NCBI RefSeq assembly: GCF_019904175.1
Contig: NZ_CP061913.1
Span: forward strand, 8,184,001-8,248,000
DNA: 64,000 nucleotides
From: Dactylosporangium vinaceum
GTDB taxonomy: Bacteria; Actinomycetota; Actinomycetes; Mycobacteriales; Micromonosporaceae
Direction: 5' to 3'
A program made the translations under genes and the position numbers. Every line of letters begins with the position of its first letter. Position 1 is the stretch's first letter. The notes under the pieces are model-generated. The model made no database searches and had not been told where the DNA came from. It saw nothing but the letters and a program-made list of their open reading frames with translations. Positions 44,925-55,700 of the stretch are shown here, piece after piece.

Positions 44925-45722
44925 GTGACCACGAACGTCACGGCTGGAGGCGGCATCGCCGCCCGTGCGGCCGACGTCTGGAAGGTGTACGGCAGCGGCG
45001 AGGCTCAGGTCATCGCGCTGCACGGGGTGAGCGTCGAGCTGGAGCGCGGGCACTTCACCGCGATCATGGGGCCGTCCGGGTCCGGGAAGTCGACACTGAT
45101 GCACACGCTCGCGGGCCTCGACTCGGTCACCCGCGGCGACATCTTCGTCGGTGACACCCGGCTCACCGGGATGTCGGACAAGGCGCTCACCGATCTGCGC
45201 CGGACCAAGGTCGGCTTCATCTTCCAGCAGTTCAACCTGCTGCCGACGCTGACCGCCGAGGAGAACATCCTGCTGCCGCTGTCGATCGCGGGGCGCAAGC
45301 CGGACAGCGCGTGGTTCGACACCGTCATCAAGACGGTCGGGCTCAGCGACCGGCTCGGGCACCGGCCCAGCCAGCTCTCCGGCGGTCAGCAGCAGCGGGT
45401 GGCGTGCGCCCGGGCCCTGGTCTCCCGGCCCGAGGTGATCTTCGCCGACGAGCCGACCGGCAACCTGGACTCCCGCTCCGGCGCCGAGGTGCTGTCGTTC
45501 CTGCGCAACTCGGTGCGGGAGTTCGGCCAGACGATCGTCATGGTGACCCACGACCCGAACGCGGCCTCCTACGCCGACCGGGTCATCTTCCTGGCCGACG
45601 GCCGCATCGTCGACGAGCTGCGCGACCCGACCGCGGAGGCGGTGCTCGACAAGCTCAAGGGCCTCGACAGCGCCGGCTCCATGGACCTGGCCCCGGCTCG
45701 GCTCGCGGACGAGGTGGCCTGA
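44925..45722 (+). CDS. ABC transporter ATP-binding protein (MacB/LolD-like), copy 1
   Basis: A 265-residue ATPase with Walker A GPSGSGKSTLMH, Q-loop FIFQQFNLLPTLTAEEN, signature LSGGQQQRVACARAL, Walker B VIFADEPTGNLD and H-loop VMVTHDP. This is the MacB/LolCDE subclass, which works with FtsX-type permeases in mechanotransmission rather than classical transport. The permease gene follows after 5 bp. It is very similar to copy 2 at 48460. The response regulator ends 86 bp upstream, a likely regulatory link. Confidence 0.93.
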   Translation: MTTNVTAGGGIAARAADVWKVYGSGEAQVIALHGVSVELERGHFTAIMGPSGSGKSTLMHTLAGLDSVTRGDIFVGDTRLTGMSDKALTDLRRTKVGFIFQQFNLLPTLTAEENILLPLSIAGRKPDSAWFDTVIKTVGLSDRLGHRPSQLSGGQQQRVACARALVSRPEVIFADEPTGNLDSRSGAEVLSFLRNSVREFGQTIVMVTHDPNAASYADRVIFLADGRIVDELRDPTAEAVLDKLKGLDSAGSMDLAPARLADEVA

Positions 45723-45727
45723 CCGCC

Positions 45728-48283
45728 ATGTTCAAGGCGACGCTGAAGAGCCTGCTGGCGCGCAAGCTGCGGCTGACGCTGTCGACCCTCGCGGTCGTGC
45801 TGTCGGTCATGTTCGTGTCCGGCTCGCTCGTGCTCACCGACACGCTCGGGCGCACCTTCGACAACCTGTTCGCCAACGTCTACACGTACACCGACGTGCA
45901 GGTGAACGCGAAGCCCCCGGTCCAGCAGGACGGCGGCAGCAACGACAGCACACCGTTCCCGGCGGCGACCGTCGACAAGATCAAGGCGATGCCGGGCGTG
46001 GCCGACGCCACCGGCGGGGTGTTCCTCAACGGCGCGACCCCGATCGGCAAGAACGGCAAGGTCATCGTCAACCAGACCCTCCAGCAGTTCGGCGGGGGCT
46101 GGAACGGCGAGGACCAGCTCGTGCACCTGTACCAGGGCCGGGGCCCGCAGACGGACAGCGAGATCGTCATCAACAACGGCCTGGCGACGACCGCGAACGT
46201 CAAGGTCGGCGACACCATGGACGTCATCACCCGCGACCAGCAGCGCGCCACCTACACGATCGTGGGCACGATGCAGTACGCCGGTGGCCGGGACTCGATG
46301 GCCGGCGAGAGCGCGATCTTCTTCACCATCGCCAAGGCGCAGTCCGCGATGCTGGGGGCGCCCGGGGAGTACAACTCCGTCGATGTGAAGGCGGCGGCCG
46401 GAGTCAGCGACGAGCAGCTGCGGGACACGGTCAGGGCGGGCCTCGGCGACCAGTTCGTCGTCAAGACCGGCAAGGAGCTCTCCGAGGAGTCGAGCGCGGG
46501 CATCAAGAACCTTCTGAAGTACGTCAACTACTTCCTGCTCGGCTTCGGCGCCGTGGCCCTGCTCGTGGGCGTGTTCCTGATCCTCAACACGTTCTCGATC
46601 ATCGTCGCCCAGCGCACGCAGGAGCTGGCCCTGCTGCGGGCCATGGGGGCGGCCCGGGGCCAGATCCTGCGCTCGGTACTCCTCGAGGCCGTGCTGATCG
46701 GCGTGGTCGGCTCGGTCTTCGGCTTCCTGGTCGGGCTCGGCCTCGGCGCGCTGGGGGCGCGCGGGTTCGTCAGCCTGGCCGACGGCGCCCAGGTCGCGAG
46801 CCTGGGCTTCCCGCCCTCGGCGATCATCGCGTCGTTCGTGATCGGCATCGGCGTGACGGTGGTCGCGGCCCTCATGCCGGCGCTGAAGGCGTCGCGGGTC
46901 GCCCCGATCGCGGCGATGCGGGAGTCGGCCACGCCCGACCGCCCGCTGACCCGGCTCACCATCGCCGGCGCGGTCGTCACCGCCCTGTCGGCCGGCGCGC
47001 TGATCTGGGGCCTGGCCGGGGCCGGTGACGCCACGCTGCTGCTGGTCTTCGGCGGTGTGCTCGGCGTGATCATCGGCGTCGCGCTGCTGACCCCGATCAT
47101 CTCCCGGCCGCTCGTCGCCGCGCTCGGTGCGGCACTGTCCTGGTCGGTGCCGGGCAAGCTCGGGCGGCGCAACTCCTCCCGCAACCCGCGCCGCACCGCG
47201 ATCACGGCCGGCGCGGTCATGGTCGGCATCGCGATCGTGACGGCGATCAGCACCATCTTCAGCTCGCTGTCCACGGCGCTCGGCGACGAGCTCAACAAGC
47301 AGCTCGCCGCCGACGTCATCGTGCTGGGCCAGTCCTCCACGCCCGACGTGCCGGCCGTCATCACCGACGAGCAGCTCAAGGGGCTCGAGGCGCTGCCGCA
47401 GGCGCAGACCGTCGCCGCGGCCGCCACCGGCGCGGTGCTGGTCGGCGACAAGCCGGACTTCGTCGCCTCCTACGTGGACCCGGCCGCCGTCGCGACAGTG
47501 CTCAAGGTGAAGGCCGAGGAGGGCCGCATCGACCGGCTCGGCCCGGGCGAGTTCCTCGTGGACCGCAAGACCGCCGACGCCCGCAAGTACAAGCTCGGCG
47601 ACACGATCGACGTGACGTTCGCCAAGGGCCAGCACAAGACGCTGACGCTCGTCGGCATCTCGAGCGCGTCGAGCGTCAGCAGCGGCGGGATCGTCGTGGA
47701 CTACGCCGACGCCCGGGAGGGCTTCGCGTTCCCGCAGGCGTCGCAGGCCTTCATCGCGATCAGGGACGGCACCTCGGCGACGGGGGTCAAGGACGCCGTC
47801 AACGAGGTGCTGAAGGACAACCCGAAGGTCCAGGCGTACACCAAGGACGAGTTCATCAGCACCAACCAGCAGGGGCTCGACTCGGTCCTGGTCATCGTCC
47901 AGCTCCTGCTGCTGATCGCGCTGTTCATCTCGGTGCTCGGCGTCATCAACACGCTGCTGCTGTCGGTCATCGAACGGACCCGGGAGCTGGGCATGCTGCG
48001 GGCCGTCGGCCTGCGCCGGGGCCAGACCTGGCAGATGGTGACCACGGAGTCGATAGTCATCACCGTCTTCGGCACCGTGCTGGGCCTCGCGGTCGGCGCC
48101 GGGCTGGGCGCGGCGATCGTCACGGCGCTGAAGGACGTCGTCGGGTTCGGCGCGGTCACCCTGCCGTGGGGACTCATGGTGGCGTACTTCTTCGTCTCGA
48201 TCCTCGTCGGCGCCATCGCGGGTCTCATCCCGTCGGTGCGGGCGGTGCGCCTGAACGTCCTGGGTGCGATCGCATACGAGTAG
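45728..48283 (+). CDS. FtsX/MacB-type ABC transporter permease, copy 1
   Basis: An 851-residue permease with an N-terminal helix (LRLTLSTLAVVLSVMFVSGS), an extracellular domain of about 210 residues, three helices with FTSX motifs (NTFSIIVAQRTQELALLRAM), a second extracellular domain, and three C-terminal helices (NTLLLSVIERTRELGMLRAV). This is the two-FtsX-domain layout of actinobacterial MacB-like exporters for peptides, antibiotics or lipids. Substrate unknown. It ends 36 bp before a hairpin terminator. Confidence 0.93.
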   Translation: MFKATLKSLLARKLRLTLSTLAVVLSVMFVSGSLVLTDTLGRTFDNLFANVYTYTDVQVNAKPPVQQDGGSNDSTPFPAATVDKIKAMPGVADATGGVFLNGATPIGKNGKVIVNQTLQQFGGGWNGEDQLVHLYQGRGPQTDSEIVINNGLATTANVKVGDTMDVITRDQQRATYTIVGTMQYAGGRDSMAGESAIFFTIAKAQSAMLGAPGEYNSVDVKAAAGVSDEQLRDTVRAGLGDQFVVKTGKELSEESSAGIKNLLKYVNYFLLGFGAVALLVGVFLILNTFSIIVAQRTQELALLRAMGAARGQILRSVLLEAVLIGVVGSVFGFLVGLGLGALGARGFVSLADGAQVASLGFPPSAIIASFVIGIGVTVVAALMPALKASRVAPIAAMRESATPDRPLTRLTIAGAVVTALSAGALIWGLAGAGDATLLLVFGGVLGVIIGVALLTPIISRPLVAALGAALSWSVPGKLGRRNSSRNPRRTAITAGAVMVGIAIVTAISTIFSSLSTALGDELNKQLAADVIVLGQSSTPDVPAVITDEQLKGLEALPQAQTVAAAATGAVLVGDKPDFVASYVDPAAVATVLKVKAEEGRIDRLGPGEFLVDRKTADARKYKLGDTIDVTFAKGQHKTLTLVGISSASSVSSGGIVVDYADAREGFAFPQASQAFIAIRDGTSATGVKDAVNEVLKDNPKVQAYTKDEFISTNQQGLDSVLVIVQLLLLIALFISVLGVINTLLLSVIERTRELGMLRAVGLRRGQTWQMVTTESIVITVFGTVLGLAVGAGLGAAIVTALKDVVGFGAVTLPWGLMVAYFFVSILVGAIAGLIPSVRAVRLNVLGAIAYE

Positions 48284-48318
48284 GTCCTGCTCGGCGTGCG
48301 TGTCTGAGAAAGCTGTGC

Positions 48319-48354
48319 GGAGCCCGGGTCGGGGTCATCCCTGACCCGGGCTCC
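48319..48354 (+). terminator. Hairpin terminator between the two ABC copies
   Basis: GGAGCCCGGGTC (48319-48330) pairs perfectly with GACCCGGGCTCC (48343-48354) around a 12-nt loop. It lies 36 bp after the first permease, so the second copy is probably driven by its own promoter in 48355-48450. Confidence 0.7.
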
Positions 48355-48459
48355 GGGCTGCTCCCCACCTGAATATCCGTGGCCGCGTCTACCTGCAGGT
48401 GGACGCTTCTTCCCCCGGCGGCCGAGACGATATGGGCACACCATTCACCAGGGGGAATC

Positions 48460-49227
48460 ATGACTGCATCGGTTGCGACGCGCACCGAGGTGGCCGCGAA
48501 GGCGGTCGACGTCTGGAAGGTCTACGGCTCCGGCGAGGCGCAGGTCAACGCGCTCGCGGGAGTGTCGGTGGAGCTGGAGAAGGGCCGTTTCACGGCGATC
48601 ATGGGCCCGTCCGGCTCCGGCAAGTCGACACTCATGCACTGCCTCGCCGGGCTCGACGCCGTGACCCGCGGGCAGGTGTACGTCGGCGACACGAAGATCA
48701 CCGACCTGTCCGACCGGGGGCTGACGAACCTGCGGCGCAACAAGGTCGGCTTCATCTTCCAGCAGTTCAACCTGCTGCCGACGCTGACCGCCGAGGAGAA
48801 CATCCTGCTGCCGCTGTCCATCGGCGGGCGCAAGGCGGACCCGGCCTGGTACAGCACCGTCATCGACACGGTCGGCCTGCGCGACCGGCTCTCGCACCGC
48901 CCGAGCCAGCTCTCCGGCGGCCAGCAGCAGCGCGTCGCCTGCGCCCGGGCCCTGGTCTCCCGGCCCGAGGTCATCTTCGCCGACGAGCCCACCGGCAACC
49001 TCGACTCGCGCTCCGGCGCCGAGGTCCTGTCGTTCCTGCGCAACTCGGTCCGCGACTTCGGCCAGACGATCGTCATGGTGACCCACGACCCGGTCGCCGC
49101 CTCCTACGCCGACCGCGTCGTCTTCCTCGCCGACGGCCACATCGTCGACGAGCTCCACGCCCCGACCGCCGACGCCGTCCTCGACCGGCTGAAGCGCCTC
49201 GACACCGCAGCCGGCAAGGTGGCCTGA
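48460..49227 (+). CDS. ABC transporter ATP-binding protein (MacB/LolD-like), copy 2
   Basis: A 255-residue ATPase with the same motif set as copy 1: Walker A GPSGSGKSTLMH, Q-loop FIFQQFNLLPTLTAEEN, LSGGQQQRVACARAL, ADEPTGNLD and VMVTHDP. Long runs are identical to copy 1, including the signature region, while the N-terminus and C-terminus differ. The ATG at 48460 has AGGGGGA 7 nt upstream. The second permease gene follows after 5 bp. Confidence 0.93.
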   Translation: MTASVATRTEVAAKAVDVWKVYGSGEAQVNALAGVSVELEKGRFTAIMGPSGSGKSTLMHCLAGLDAVTRGQVYVGDTKITDLSDRGLTNLRRNKVGFIFQQFNLLPTLTAEENILLPLSIGGRKADPAWYSTVIDTVGLRDRLSHRPSQLSGGQQQRVACARALVSRPEVIFADEPTGNLDSRSGAEVLSFLRNSVRDFGQTIVMVTHDPVAASYADRVVFLADGHIVDELHAPTADAVLDRLKRLDTAAGKVA

Positions 49228-49232
49228 ACACC

Positions 49233-51785
49233 ATGCTGAAGGCCACCCTCAAGAGCCTGCTGTCGCGCAAGCTGCGCCTGACGCTCTCCGGGCTCGCGGT
49301 CGTGCTGGGCGTCATGTTCGTGTCGGGCGCGTTCGTGCTCACCGACACCCTGCAGCGCTCGTTCGACAGCCTCTTCTCGTCGGTGTACTCGGGCATCGAC
49401 GTGCAGGTCACCAAGAAGCCGGCGCTGACCGCGGCCGGCTTCGACGGCCCCGACTCGCAGGCCGCCACCATCCCCGCGGCCGAGGTCGACAAGGTCAAGG
49501 CGGTCGCCGGTGTGGCCGGCGTGACAGCGAACGCCTCCACCGACGGCGCCCGGGTGATCGGCTCCGACGGCAAGGTCGTCACCACGTTCGGCCCGCCACG
49601 CCTCGGCGAGAACTGGGTGGGCGAGACGGACCAGCTCAAGCTGCGCGAGGGCCGGGCCCCGAGCGCCGACAACGAGATCGTCGTCAACAAGGCCCTGGCC
49701 GACGCGGCGAAGATCAAGGTCGGCGACGACGTCGGCGTGCTCACCCTGCAGCCGAAGAAGACCTTCAAGCTCGTGGGCGTCTTCGGCTACAGCGGCGACC
49801 GCGACTCCCTCGGCGGCTCGCTCGAGGTCATGTTCACCACCCCTGTCGCCCAGGAGCTCATGCTCGGTCAGCCGGGCGTCTTCAGCAGCATCGACGTGCG
49901 GGCCGGACCCGGCGTCACCCCCGAGCAGGTGCGCGACCGGGTCACCGCCGCCCTCGGCGACGGCTACCAGGTCAAGACCGGCAAGCAGCTCTCCGACGAG
50001 ACGTCCAAGGACTTCCAGCAGGGCCTCGGCTTCTTCAACAACATCCTGCTCGGCTTCGCCGGCGTGGCGCTGTTCGTCGGGACGTTCCTGATCCTCAACA
50101 CGTTCTCGATCATCGTCGCGCAGCGGACCCGCGAGCTGGCCCTCATGCGGGCCCTCGGCGGCAGCCGCGGCCAGACGCTCGGCTCGGTGCTCACCGAGGC
50201 GGTCGTCATCGGCCTGTTCGGCTCCCTGTTCGGCCTCGCCGCCGGCATCGGCATCGGGTCGCTGCTGGCCCTGCTCTTCGGCAACGTCACAGGCGTGCCG
50301 CTGGCGTCGATCGGCGTCCCGGCCGCGGCGGTCATCAGCTCGTTCGTCGTCGGCATGCTCGTCACGATCGTGGCCGCGATCATGCCGGCCCTGCGGGCCA
50401 GCCGGATCGCGCCGATCGCCGCGCTGCAGGAGGTGTCCACGCCCGACCGGCCGCTGACGAAGCTCACGGTCAGCGGCGCGCTCGTCGGCGCGGCCGGCGG
50501 CACCCTGCTCGGCCTCGGCCTGAACGGCACCGGCAGCGACAACACCACGCTGTGGCTGATCCTCGGCGGCGTGCTGATCACGTTCATCGGCGTCGCGCTG
50601 CTCACCCCGCTGCTGTCCCGGCCGATCGTCGGCCTGCTCGGCCGGCTGTTCTCGTGGTCGGTCCCCGGCAAGCTGGGCCGGCTCAACTCCGGCCGCAACC
50701 CGCGCCGCACGGCGATCACCGCGGCCGCCCTCATGGTCGGCGTGGCCCTGATCACCGGCGTGAACGTCATCATCGCGTCGGCCAAGTCGAGCCTCAGCCA
50801 GCAGGCCGAGAAGGACGTCACCGTCGACCTGATCATCTCCGGTGACGGGGACCAGAACGGGCCGGCGACCTTCGACGCGGCCGTGATGACGGCGGCCGCG
50901 AAGATTCCCGGGGTCTCCAGCTCGGCGTCGGAGTACTGGGAGTACGGCCAGGTCGGCGCGGAGCGCCACTCGGTCTCCGCGGTGCCTGACGCGGCCGCCT
51001 GGGCGGGGATGTTCAAGCTCCAGGCCCAGCAGGGCGTGCTGCAGTTCACCGGCAAGGACCAGGCCATCCTCGACCCGGACACGGCCAAGGAGCACGGCCT
51101 GGCGGTCGGGCAGAGCGTGGACATGCGCTTCACCCACGGCGACGTGCACCACGTGACGGTGGTCGGCATCTACACGAAGAGCAACGTCGCCGGCGGCATC
51201 ATCGTCTCGCCGGACATGATCCCGGACTTCCGCATCCAGCAGCCGTCGTGGGGCTACCTCAAGGTGGCCGCGGGCACCGCTGTCGCCGGCGTCCAGCAGC
51301 AGGTCGACGCCCTGCTGAAGGACAACCCGGAGGTCTCGGTGGCCAACCGCGCCGAGTACGTGGCGGCCCAGTCGGCCCAGTTCGACCAGCTGCTCACGAT
51401 GATCCAGATGCTGCTGGCGCTGGCGATCCTCATCGCGATCCTCGGCATCATCAACACCCTCGCCCTGTCGGTGCTGGAGCGGACCCGCGAGCTGGGCCTG
51501 CTGCGGGCGGTCGGCATGCGCCGGGGCCAGACGATGCGGATGGTCACCGTGGAGGCGGTCGTCATCTCGGTCTTCGGCGGCCTGCTCGGCGTCGCGGTCG
51601 GCGTCGGCCTCGGCTCGTCGGTGGTCCAGGCGCTCAAGAGCGACGGCATCACCCAGCTGGCGTTCCCGTGGTCGCAGATGGCGACGTACCTCGCCTACGC
51701 GGCCCTGGCCGGCGTCATCGCCGCCGTCCTGCCGTCGATCCGCGCGGCCCGGGTCAACGTCCTGCAGGCCATCGCGCACGACTGA
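49233..51785 (+). CDS. FtsX/MacB-type ABC transporter permease, copy 2
   Basis: An 850-residue permease with the same layout as copy 1: N-terminal helix LRLTLSGLAVVLGVMFVSGA, two extracellular domains, and FtsX motifs NTFSIIVAQRTRELALMRAL and NTLALSVLERTRELGLLRAV. The extracellular domains differ clearly from copy 1 (for example TAAGFDGPDSQAATIPAAEV versus VQQDGGSNDSTPFPAATVDK), so the copies probably recognise different substrates. It ends 15 bp before a strong hairpin. Confidence 0.93.
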   Translation: MLKATLKSLLSRKLRLTLSGLAVVLGVMFVSGAFVLTDTLQRSFDSLFSSVYSGIDVQVTKKPALTAAGFDGPDSQAATIPAAEVDKVKAVAGVAGVTANASTDGARVIGSDGKVVTTFGPPRLGENWVGETDQLKLREGRAPSADNEIVVNKALADAAKIKVGDDVGVLTLQPKKTFKLVGVFGYSGDRDSLGGSLEVMFTTPVAQELMLGQPGVFSSIDVRAGPGVTPEQVRDRVTAALGDGYQVKTGKQLSDETSKDFQQGLGFFNNILLGFAGVALFVGTFLILNTFSIIVAQRTRELALMRALGGSRGQTLGSVLTEAVVIGLFGSLFGLAAGIGIGSLLALLFGNVTGVPLASIGVPAAAVISSFVVGMLVTIVAAIMPALRASRIAPIAALQEVSTPDRPLTKLTVSGALVGAAGGTLLGLGLNGTGSDNTTLWLILGGVLITFIGVALLTPLLSRPIVGLLGRLFSWSVPGKLGRLNSGRNPRRTAITAAALMVGVALITGVNVIIASAKSSLSQQAEKDVTVDLIISGDGDQNGPATFDAAVMTAAAKIPGVSSSASEYWEYGQVGAERHSVSAVPDAAAWAGMFKLQAQQGVLQFTGKDQAILDPDTAKEHGLAVGQSVDMRFTHGDVHHVTVVGIYTKSNVAGGIIVSPDMIPDFRIQQPSWGYLKVAAGTAVAGVQQQVDALLKDNPEVSVANRAEYVAAQSAQFDQLLTMIQMLLALAILIAILGIINTLALSVLERTRELGLLRAVGMRRGQTMRMVTVEAVVISVFGGLLGVAVGVGLGSSVVQALKSDGITQLAFPWSQMATYLAYAALAGVIAAVLPSIRAARVNVLQAIAHD

Positions 51786-51800
51786 CACGTCGATCGGGGG

Positions 51801-51832
51801 CGGGCGCCCGCGGCTGCGGCTGCGGGCGCCCG
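51801..51832. terminator. Hairpin terminator between the second permease and the HAD gene
   Basis: CGGGCGCCCGC (51801-51811) and GCGGGCGCCCG (51822-51832) form a perfect 11-bp stem with a 10-nt loop, followed by TTGT on the plus strand. The flanking genes converge, so it probably serves both. Confidence 0.7.
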
Positions 51833-51835
51833 TTG

Positions 51836-52489
51836 TCAGGCGACGAGCTTGCGCAGGAAGTCGATGTCGACGTCGAGCAGTGAGCCGACGAGCGTCACGC
51901 CTTCAGGATCAAGAGCGACCTCACATGGTACCGCCAGCACGGCGCACCCGGCCGCCCGCGCACTGGTGATGCCGTTCGGGGAATCCTCCACCGCGACACA
52001 GCTGCGCGCCTCGGCACCCACCATCGCCGCGGCCGTGAGATAGGGCATCGGGTGCGGCTTGGTGCTGTCGACCTCGTCCCCGGCCACGATCGCGTCGAAG
52101 TGCTCGGCCCCGATCGTCAGCAGCGCCACGTCGACCAGATGCCGATGCGTGGCCGTCACCAGGGCCAGCGGCACACCCGCCGCCTTGAGCGCGCCGAGCA
52201 GCTCCTTCGCCCCCGGCCGCCACGGCACGCCCCCGCGGAACAGCTCCTTGACCCGCTCCTCCAGCCACACCACCGACTCGTCCATGGCCGCCCGCGTCAC
52301 CGGCAGCCCGAGGTCGGCGTGCAGAATCCGCATCGAGTCGCTCATGTTCGTCCCGACCATCGCACGCCGCGCCCGCGCCGACAGCGCCCGCCCGTGGTGC
52401 TCGGAGAGCTCACTGAGCCCGATCTCCCAGACCTTCTCGCTGTCCACGAGGGTCCCGTCCATGTCGAAGAGCACCGCCTGCATCACCAC
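51836..52489 (-). CDS. HAD-superfamily hydrolase (beta-phosphoglucomutase/phosphatase-like)
   Basis: A 217-residue protein with motif I LFDMDGTLVDSE, motif II VTATHRHLVD (Thr), motif III lysine in STKPHPMPYL and motif IV AVEDSPNGITSA, all of subfamily IA with an alpha-helical cap. Small-molecule sugar phosphatases or phosphoglucomutases look like this. The GTG at 52489 has AGGA 8 nt upstream; ATG 52483 is the alternative. It is divergent from the CHAT gene. Confidence 0.9.
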   Translation of the reverse strand: MVMQAVLFDMDGTLVDSEKVWEIGLSELSEHHGRALSARARRAMVGTNMSDSMRILHADLGLPVTRAAMDESVVWLEERVKELFRGGVPWRPGAKELLGALKAAGVPLALVTATHRHLVDVALLTIGAEHFDAIVAGDEVDSTKPHPMPYLTAAAMVGAEARSCVAVEDSPNGITSARAAGCAVLAVPCEVALDPEGVTLVGSLLDVDIDFLRKLVA

Positions 52490-52757
52490 ACCGGCGATCC
52501 TGCCAACTCCTGGTTGCCGCAGCGGCCGGCGACCCCGGTTAGGTGCGCAAACTCACGACTCGCGGCCACCGCCCGCCGCCGGGCGCCGCGGTGCTCGAAG
52601 GCTGCCGGGCCGCCGCGGCGGGAGGCCGGCGGGTCAGCGGCCGGTGGAGCCGTCGAGATGCTCGCGGCGGCGGCCGGGAGTTCTGCCGGTTCGGCAACAC
52701 CGTCACCGGATCGGCGGACTGATTCCGGGTCGGCTGTCGGGTTCACTGGCAGCCGTG
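52490..52757. other. Divergent intergenic region of the CHAT cassette
   Basis: About 270 bp between the HAD start and the CHAT start that must carry both promoters. No known operator, repeat or structured RNA was recognised in it. Confidence 0.45.
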
Positions 52758-55700
52758 ATGGGGCGTGGGCCGCAGGGGCGGGTGCGGCTGGCGGTGTCGT
52801 CGGTCGAGGTGCTGGAGCCGGTGCGGCCGGGCGCGGGGTTCCGGCTCTCGGGGTCGGCGCGGCTGACCCGGGTCGTGCGGAACGTGGTTGACGGGATGGA
52901 GCTCGCATGGTGGGCGGACGGTCGGGTGCAGCCGTTTGCGCCGTCCACGTTCGCGGGGCGATGGGTGCGCGGCGGCGGTGTCTTCCGGTTCACGGCGGCG
53001 GCCGGGCATCCGAGTGGGGTGTGGGACACGTTCGACGGGGTGGTCCTCGACGGTGAGCCGGTGGTGCACATCGTGCACGTGCTCGGGGCGCGGGCGGTGG
53101 TCGCGTACGTCCGGGCCGTCTGCACCGTCCTGGGCGATGACCCGGGTGCGTGGGGCGAGCCCGAGCTGCCCGACGGGGCGCTGCCCAACGCCGCGCCCGA
53201 GTCCGCGCTCGACGTGGACTTTCCGTTCTATCGCGTCGCCGGCACCACCGAGCGGGGATTGGCGCTGGCCGGGCGGCTGGTGCTCAGCCCGCACGAGGGC
53301 GGGCGGTTCGGGTTCACCCTCGGGTGCCGGGACGAGGCCGGGTCCGCCATCGTGCTCTGGAACGGGCGGGACCTCGAGCGGGCCGGGCACGTCAGGGGTG
53401 CGCGGATCAGTGTCACCGCCCGGCGCGAGGGGCTGCCCGACTTCTCCGTGGACGGGCGGCGGATCCGGTTCGACGAGGCGTCGCTCGACTTCGGCTTCGA
53501 GCCCGGCGAGCACCGGGTCGGCGGGGTGTTGACGCTCGGCGACGAGCTGCGGCTGCCGTTCGCCGGGGTGCTGCGCGGGCGGGACGTGCAGCGGCTGCGG
53601 GAGCGCATCGCCCGCCCGGACGCGGCGGGGCCGTGGGTGGCGATGCTCGGGGCGGCCGGTGCGGTGGGCGGTCCGGCGCGGCCCGGTGCGCCCGGGCCGG
53701 CACTGGTGATGACCGGGCCGGACACGGTGGCGCGGCTGGCGCCGGCGCTCGACCTGCTCGTCGGGGTCGGACGGGTCGACGGCGGGGCCGGGTTCCAGGC
53801 GTGGCGGCGGGCGGCTGACCGGTACCCCATCCAGGATTTTGATCTTGACGATCGCGATGCGCTGCGGTTTCTGGGCCAGGATCTGGCGGTGGCCGGGCGG
53901 GCGGCGGAGGCGGCGCCGCTGATGCGGCGGGCGGCCGCGCTGCTGGCCGGGGGCGAGCCGGATCCGATCGGGCTGGCGCTGCTGCTGAACCACCAGGTCA
54001 ACGTCGCGTTCGCCACCCGGGACTACCCGGGCCTGCTCGAGCACCTGCGGGCCGCGGTCGTGATGCGCGGGCGGCTCTCGTCGGCCGCGATGGTGCAGGA
54101 CGCGATCAGGCCGATCGCCCGCACCCTCGAGCAGGCGCACGACGTGCTCGGCTCGTTCGCCGCCTACCTGGAGGCCGCCGCGCAGCGCGCGCCGGCCGGG
54201 GTCGCCGCCGCGTACCCGCCGCTCACCACCGCCGTGCGGGAGTCCCTCGACCTGCTGGCCGAGCTGCACCGGCGGGCCGACGGGCCGGCGAGCGGGCCCG
54301 ACCCCGAGGACGCGGCGGCCATCGGCGCGCTGGCGGACGGGCTGGCCCGGGCGCCGCAGACGCTGAGCGCGCTCGCCGATCGGGCCCTGGCCGGCGGTGC
54401 GGGCGCGGTGGCCGCCGTGGCGCACCTGGTGGCCGCCCGCGACCGGCTGATCGGCATGTTCGCCAACGGGCGGTTCGCGGCCGCGGCGCCCGGCGCGATC
54501 GAGGACGCCGAGGCCCGCTTCCTCGACGCCGTGCACCGCGACGCGGCCGCGGTGCCGGGGCTCGACCTGCTGCTGCGCGTGCAGATGGAGACCGGGGTCG
54601 CCGTGCACTCGGCGGCGTTCCAGGTCGCCGAGTCGAGCCGGTACCTCACCCGGGCCGACCCCCTCGCCGCGCTGGCCGATCGGCGCGGCGGCAACCGGGA
54701 CGGCGCCGCCCGGCTGGCCGGCTACGTGGAGCAGTGGCGCGGGCTGCTCGACCAGGACCGGGACCGCATCCTCGCCGTCGAGGGCGCGCTGGAGTTCTAC
54801 GACGCGCTCGTCGGTCTGCTGCTCCAGCTGGGTGCGGTCGAGGAGGCGCTCGTCGCGGCCGAGCTGGCCCGGGCCCGGGCCACGGCCGACCTGCTCGGCG
54901 CGCCGGACGCCGCCGCCCCGGCCCCGGGCGTGGCCGAGATCCGCGCGACGGTGGCCCGGCTCGGGCACTGCGCGGTGGAGTACTTCGTGCGACCGGACGA
55001 GCTCGTCACCTGGGTGATCCGGCCGGACGGCGAGATCCGCTGCCACCGCCATCCGGTCCCGACCGGCCCGCTGCGCGACGCGGTCGCCGAGCTCGACCGG
55101 CTGATCGAGCGGCGCACCGGGTGTGCGGCCGGCGAGGTGGCCGCCGTCGAAGCGGCGATCACCGGGCTGCTCGACCGGCTCGGCGAGCACGTGTGGCGGC
55201 CGGTCGCCCCGCTGCTGCCGGACCACGGACCGGTCACCGTCATCCCGCACCTGTTCCTGCTGCGGGTGCCGTTCGCGGCCCTGCCCGACCGCGCCGGCGG
55301 CCGGCTGATCGAGCGGCGGGCCCTCACCACCGTGCCCGCGCTGTCGCTCGTGGACCGGCTGCTCGACCGGCGGCGGCCGGACGCCCGCGCCGGCGGCCTG
55401 CTCGCCCTGGTCGACCCCGAGCCCATGCCGAAGCCCGGGCTGGCCCCGCTGGCCTGGACGCGGCGGCACTTCGGCGACGTGGCCGCGCTGTTCCCGGCGG
55501 CCGGCCGCGACGTGCGCACCGGCGCCGCGGCGAGCTACGCGGCGCTGCGCGAGGCCGGCCCGGCGGCCGGGGTCGTCTTCCTGGCCACGCACGCCGAGGC
55601 GGCCGACGGGGCGCGGCCGGCCGCCGAGTCGTACGTCGCGCTGGCCCCGTCGGACGCCCACGACGGGCGGCTGGGCCTGGACGACATCGCCGGGCTCGGC

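Noticed and set aside
43956..45551. Long minus-strand open frame of about 530 codons across the response-regulator/ABC genes
   Set aside because: It is the mirror of well-supported plus-strand genes; its translation is low-complexity (Arg, Gly, Pro) and shows no family motif. Such antisense frames are normal in DNA of this GC content.
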